Source: Streptomyces sp. H27-H5 (lineage in GTDB: Bacteria > Actinomycetota > Actinomycetes > Streptomycetales > Streptomycetaceae). From it: 64,000 bases of DNA. Both the position numbers and the translations under genes were made by a program. Position 1 is the first letter of the stretch; each line of letters begins with the position of its first letter. The notes beneath the pieces are model-generated. The model saw nothing but the letters and a program-made list of their open reading frames with translations, did not search any database and was not told the origin of the DNA. The stretch is taken from NCBI RefSeq assembly GCF_026627505.1, contig NZ_JAPNLK010000028.1, forward strand, positions 24,466-88,465, read 5' to 3'. Positions 61,292 through 64,000 of the stretch are shown in pieces.

Positions 61292-62893
61292 ATGACCCAG
61301 CACCTCGCCGACGCCCTCCCCACCACGACCGGTACCCAGCCCGGCTGGTGGAGAGAAGCGGTGATCTACCAGGTCTATCCACGCAGCTTCGCCGACTCCA
61401 ACGGGGACGGCATGGGGGACCTCGAAGGCATCCGGAGCCGACTGCCCTACCTCAAGGAACTGGGCGTCGACGCCGTCTGGCTCAGCCCCTTCTACGCCTC
61501 CCCGCAGGCCGACGCCGGATACGACGTCGCCGACTACCGGGCCATCGACCCCATGTTCGGCACCCTGCACGACGCCGACGCCGTGATCCGCGAAGCCCAC
61601 GCCCTGGGCCTGCGCATCATCGTGGACCTCGTCCCCAACCACTGCTCCGACCAGCACGAATGGTTCAAGCAGGCACTCCGCGAAGGCCCCGGAACCCCCC
61701 TGCGCGAACGCTTCCACTTCCGGCCCGGCCAGGGCGCCGACGGCTCCCGGCCGCCCAACGACTGGGAATCGATCTTCGGCGGTCCCGCCTGGACCCGCGT
61801 CGAGGACGGCGAGTGGTACCTGCACCTCTTCGCGCCCGAGCAGCCCGACTTCAACTGGGAACACCCCGCCGTCCAGGACGAGTTCCGCTCCATCCTGCGA
61901 TTCTGGCTCGACCTCGGCGCCGACGGCTTCCGCATCGACGTCGCCCACGGCCTCGTCAAGGCCCCCGGCCTGCCCGACCTCGGCCGCGACGAACAACTCA
62001 AGCTCCTCGGCAACCAGGTCCTCCCCTTCTTCGACCAGGACGGCGTCCACGAGATCTACCGCTCCTGGCGCACCGTCCTCGACGAGTACGCCGGCGACCG
62101 CATCGGCGTCGCCGAGGCCTGGACCCCCAGCGCCGACCGCACCGCGCTGTACCTGCGCCCCGACGAACTCCACCAGGCCTTCAACTTCCACTACCTGAAC
62201 ACCGGTTGGGACGCCGAGGCGCTGCGCTCCGCCATCGACGACTCCCTCGACGCCATGCGCCCCGTGGGTGCGCCGACGACGTGGGTGCTCTCGAATCACG
62301 ACGTGGTGCGGCACGTGACCCGGTACGGGGGCGGCGCGCGGGGTCTGGCCCGGGCGCGTGCCGCCGCGCTGCTGATGCTGGCGCTGCCCGGATCCGCGTA
62401 CGTCTACCAGGGCGAGGAACTCGGCCTGCCCGAGGTCGTCGACCTCCCCGACGCCGTCCGCCAGGACCCGTCCTTCTTCAAGGAGAACGGCCAGGACGGA
62501 CTCCGCGACGGCTGCCGCGTACCGATCCCGTGGTCGGGCGAGGAAGCCCCGTACGGCTTCGGCAGCGGCGGTAGCTGGCTGCCGCAGCCCGCCGACTGGG
62601 CCGGCCTGAGCGTCGAGGCCCAGACCGGCGACCCGCACTCCACGCTGGAGCTGTACCGGGCCGCGCTGCGCATCCGCCGCGAGCGCGACGACCTGGGCGC
62701 GGGCGACTCCGTCCACTGGCTGGAGGCCCCCGAAGGCGTACTGGCCTTCCGTCGCGGCGCGTTCACCTGCACGGTCAACACCACCGGGGAACCCGTACGC
62801 ATGCCGCTGCCCGGCACGGCACTGCTGGCCAGCGCCGAGCTGACCGACCCGGACGTACTGCCCGGCGACACGGCGGTGTGGTGGCAGGGGTGA
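61292..62893 (+). CDS. aglA: GH13 alpha-glucosidase (right copy)
   Basis: A 533-aa GH13 enzyme with the same catalytic motifs as the left copy: DLVPNHCS, GFRIDVAHG (Asp), GVAEAWTP (Glu) and LSNHDVVRH (Asp). It follows malG directly, the position aglA has in S. coelicolor (recalled), so it is probably the ancestral copy of the locus. Its stop overlaps the right LacI start. Residues from about 324 to 387 are encoded by the 191-bp block identical to the left copy. Confidence 0.93.
   Translation: MTQHLADALPTTTGTQPGWWREAVIYQVYPRSFADSNGDGMGDLEGIRSRLPYLKELGVDAVWLSPFYASPQADAGYDVADYRAIDPMFGTLHDADAVIREAHALGLRIIVDLVPNHCSDQHEWFKQALREGPGTPLRERFHFRPGQGADGSRPPNDWESIFGGPAWTRVEDGEWYLHLFAPEQPDFNWEHPAVQDEFRSILRFWLDLGADGFRIDVAHGLVKAPGLPDLGRDEQLKLLGNQVLPFFDQDGVHEIYRSWRTVLDEYAGDRIGVAEAWTPSADRTALYLRPDELHQAFNFHYLNTGWDAEALRSAIDDSLDAMRPVGAPTTWVLSNHDVVRHVTRYGGGARGLARARAAALLMLALPGSAYVYQGEELGLPEVVDLPDAVRQDPSFFKENGQDGLRDGCRVPIPWSGEEAPYGFGSGGSWLPQPADWAGLSVEAQTGDPHSTLELYRAALRIRRERDDLGAGDSVHWLEAPEGVLAFRRGAFTCTVNTTGEPVRMPLPGTALLASAELTDPDVLPGDTAVWWQG
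62262..62452 (+). repeat. 191-bp inverted repeat, right copy (inside right alpha-glucosidase)
   Basis: Identical in reverse complement to 56656-56846, separated by about 5.4 kb that includes malEFG. Confidence 0.97.
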
Positions 62894-63897
62894 CCAACCC
62901 CCTCAGGCTGACGGACATCGCCGCGCAGGCCCAGGTCAGCGAGGCGACCGTCAGCCGCGTCCTCAACGGGAAAGCGGGCGTCGCGGCCGGCACCCGGCAC
63001 AAGGTGCTGGCCGCGCTCGACCTGCTGGGCTACGAACGCCCGGTGCGGCTCAAACGCCGCAGCAACGGCCTCGTGGGCCTGCTCATCCCGGAACTCACCA
63101 ACCCCATCTTCCCGGCGTTCGCCCAGGTCATAGAGCAGGCGCTGGCGGGGCACGGGTACACGCCGGTGCTCTGTACCCAGACGCCGGGCGGGGCCACCGA
63201 GGACGAGCTGGTCGAGCAACTGGAGGAGCGGGGGGTCACCGGCATCGTCTTCCTGTCCGGCCTGCACGCGGACTCCTCCACCGACCCCTCGCGCTACCAA
63301 CGGCTCGCCGCCCGGGGCGTGCCGTTCGTCCTGATCAACGGATTCAACGAGCACGTCAACGCGCCCTTCATCTCCCCGGACGACCGGGCGGCCGCCGACA
63401 TGGCCGTCCGGCACCTGGAAGACCTCGGGCACCGCCGCATCGGCCTGGCCATCGGGCCGACGCGCTACGTCCCGTCGGCGCGCAAGGAGGCCGGCTTCAC
63501 CGCCGCCCTGCCCTCGGCCGCCGCCGAAGGGCTCATCCAGCGCACCCTGTTCACCGTCGAGGGCGGCCACGCGGCGGGCGGAGCCCTGCTCGACCGCGGA
63601 TGCACCGGCATCGTGTGCGGCAGCGACCCGATGGCGCTCGGTGTCATCCGCGCGGCCCGAGAGCGGGGACTGCGCGTACCGGAGGACGTGTCGGTCGTCG
63701 GCTTCGACGACTCCCCGCTGATCGCCTTCACGGACCCCCCGCTGACCACGGTCCGCCAACCGGTCCGCGCGATGGCGACGGCCGCGGTGGGCGCCCTGCT
63801 CGAAGCGGTGTCGGGAACGCCGGTCCAGCGCACGGAGTACGTCTTCCAACCGGAACTGGTGGTGAGAGGCTCGACGGGCCAGGGGCCGGGGGACTGA
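62890..63897 (+). CDS. LacI family regulator, MalR-type (right copy)
   Basis: A roughly 335-aa LacI repressor: HTH RLTDIAAQAQVSEATVSRVLNG and sensor domain with the same GFDDSPLIAFTDPPLTTVRQP signature as the left copy. GTG 62890 overlaps the glucosidase stop by 4 bases (GTGA) and is preferred; GTG 62878 and 62881 are alternatives. Related to the left MalR throughout, so both probably read related operators and sugars; whether they have split targets is unknown. Confidence 0.88.
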   Translation: MTNPLRLTDIAAQAQVSEATVSRVLNGKAGVAAGTRHKVLAALDLLGYERPVRLKRRSNGLVGLLIPELTNPIFPAFAQVIEQALAGHGYTPVLCTQTPGGATEDELVEQLEERGVTGIVFLSGLHADSSTDPSRYQRLAARGVPFVLINGFNEHVNAPFISPDDRAAADMAVRHLEDLGHRRIGLAIGPTRYVPSARKEAGFTAALPSAAAEGLIQRTLFTVEGGHAAGGALLDRGCTGIVCGSDPMALGVIRAARERGLRVPEDVSVVGFDDSPLIAFTDPPLTTVRQPVRAMATAAVGALLEAVSGTPVQRTEYVFQPELVVRGSTGQGPGD

Positions 63898-63911
63898 GGG
63901 GGCGGGGTCGG

Positions 63912-63993
63912 GGCCGGGTTTCGGTGGGGCGGGGTCGGGGGTGCGGCCACCGCCCACCCGCACCCCCGCCCCGCCCCCTGAAACCCGCCCCGC
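63912..63993. terminator. Long imperfect hairpin at the right edge of the mal locus
   Basis: GGGTTTC and GAAACCC flank long G-rich and C-rich arms (GGGCGGGGTCGGGGGTGCGG against CCGCACCCCCGCCCCGCCCC), directly after the right LacI gene. It very probably ends the transcript. Confidence 0.8.
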
Positions 63994-64000
63994 CCCACCG

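Noticed and set aside
1..64000. tRNA or rRNA genes
   Set aside because: No cloverleaf-like arrangement or rRNA sequence was noticed while reading; a covariance-model scan was not possible.

Overview
The window is a roughly 72% GC chromosomal segment with codon use strongly biased to G/C in the third position, frequent GTG/TTG starts and many 4-base stop/start overlaps. Gene content (glnA2, glnE, EfeUOB iron import, class II AfsR/SARP-like regulator, MalEFG without an ATPase gene, LAXTG sorting signal, DUF6153, DUF3105) points to a Streptomyces or very close relative. It is mostly conserved core chromosome, but with several signs of gene damage.

Left end (1-10 kb): the 3' end of an ISL3-family insertion sequence has cut off the C-terminus of an RNB ribonuclease gene. 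Then follow YaaA, a primase/polymerase-domain protein, a TetR/dimethylargininase divergent pair with a candidate operator, an Rsm22-type methyltransferase, a Bcr/CflA drug exporter, an SDR, a PhzF-like isomerase and a GNAT acetyltransferase. 10-17.8 kb is an iron/heme island: an intact efeO-efeB-efeU operon with an upstream iron box and an intact heme oxygenase with a nearly perfect iron box. Between them lies a heme-import locus (hmuT-hmuU-hmuV plus a cell-wall-anchored protein remnant) in which every gene except the permease is deleted or frameshifted.

17.8-34 kb: methionine aminopeptidase, small conserved proteins, F420:NADPH oxidoreductase, a TerD-nuclease gene split by an in-frame TGA, a site-2 protease, an AfsR/SARP-type regulator, a DrrAB-like exporter, panB, an exported endonuclease/exonuclease/phosphatase protein, nadE and a DUF4352 membrane protein. 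34-42 kb: a periplasmic multicopper oxidase with a His-rich DUF6153 protein (probably copper handling), a 112-bp MITE-like element ending on the oxidase stop codon, a DUF998 protein, a hydrolase, a VOC/AraC pair, a CBS protein and a DUF3105-DUF305 pair.

42-55 kb: glnA2 (gamma-glutamylpolyamine synthetase type) and glnE (GS adenylyltransferase) flank a Cys-rich small protein, a GGCT-fold protein and a large PIG-L deacetylase; then a TetR / APC permease / amidohydrolase set and a PAP2 enzyme. 55-64 kb is the maltose/maltodextrin locus: malE-malF-malG flanked on both sides by an alpha-glucosidase plus LacI/MalR cassette in mirror-image orientation. The two glucosidase genes share a perfectly identical 191-bp inverted block, best explained by gene conversion. 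No tRNA, rRNA or CRISPR array was seen.
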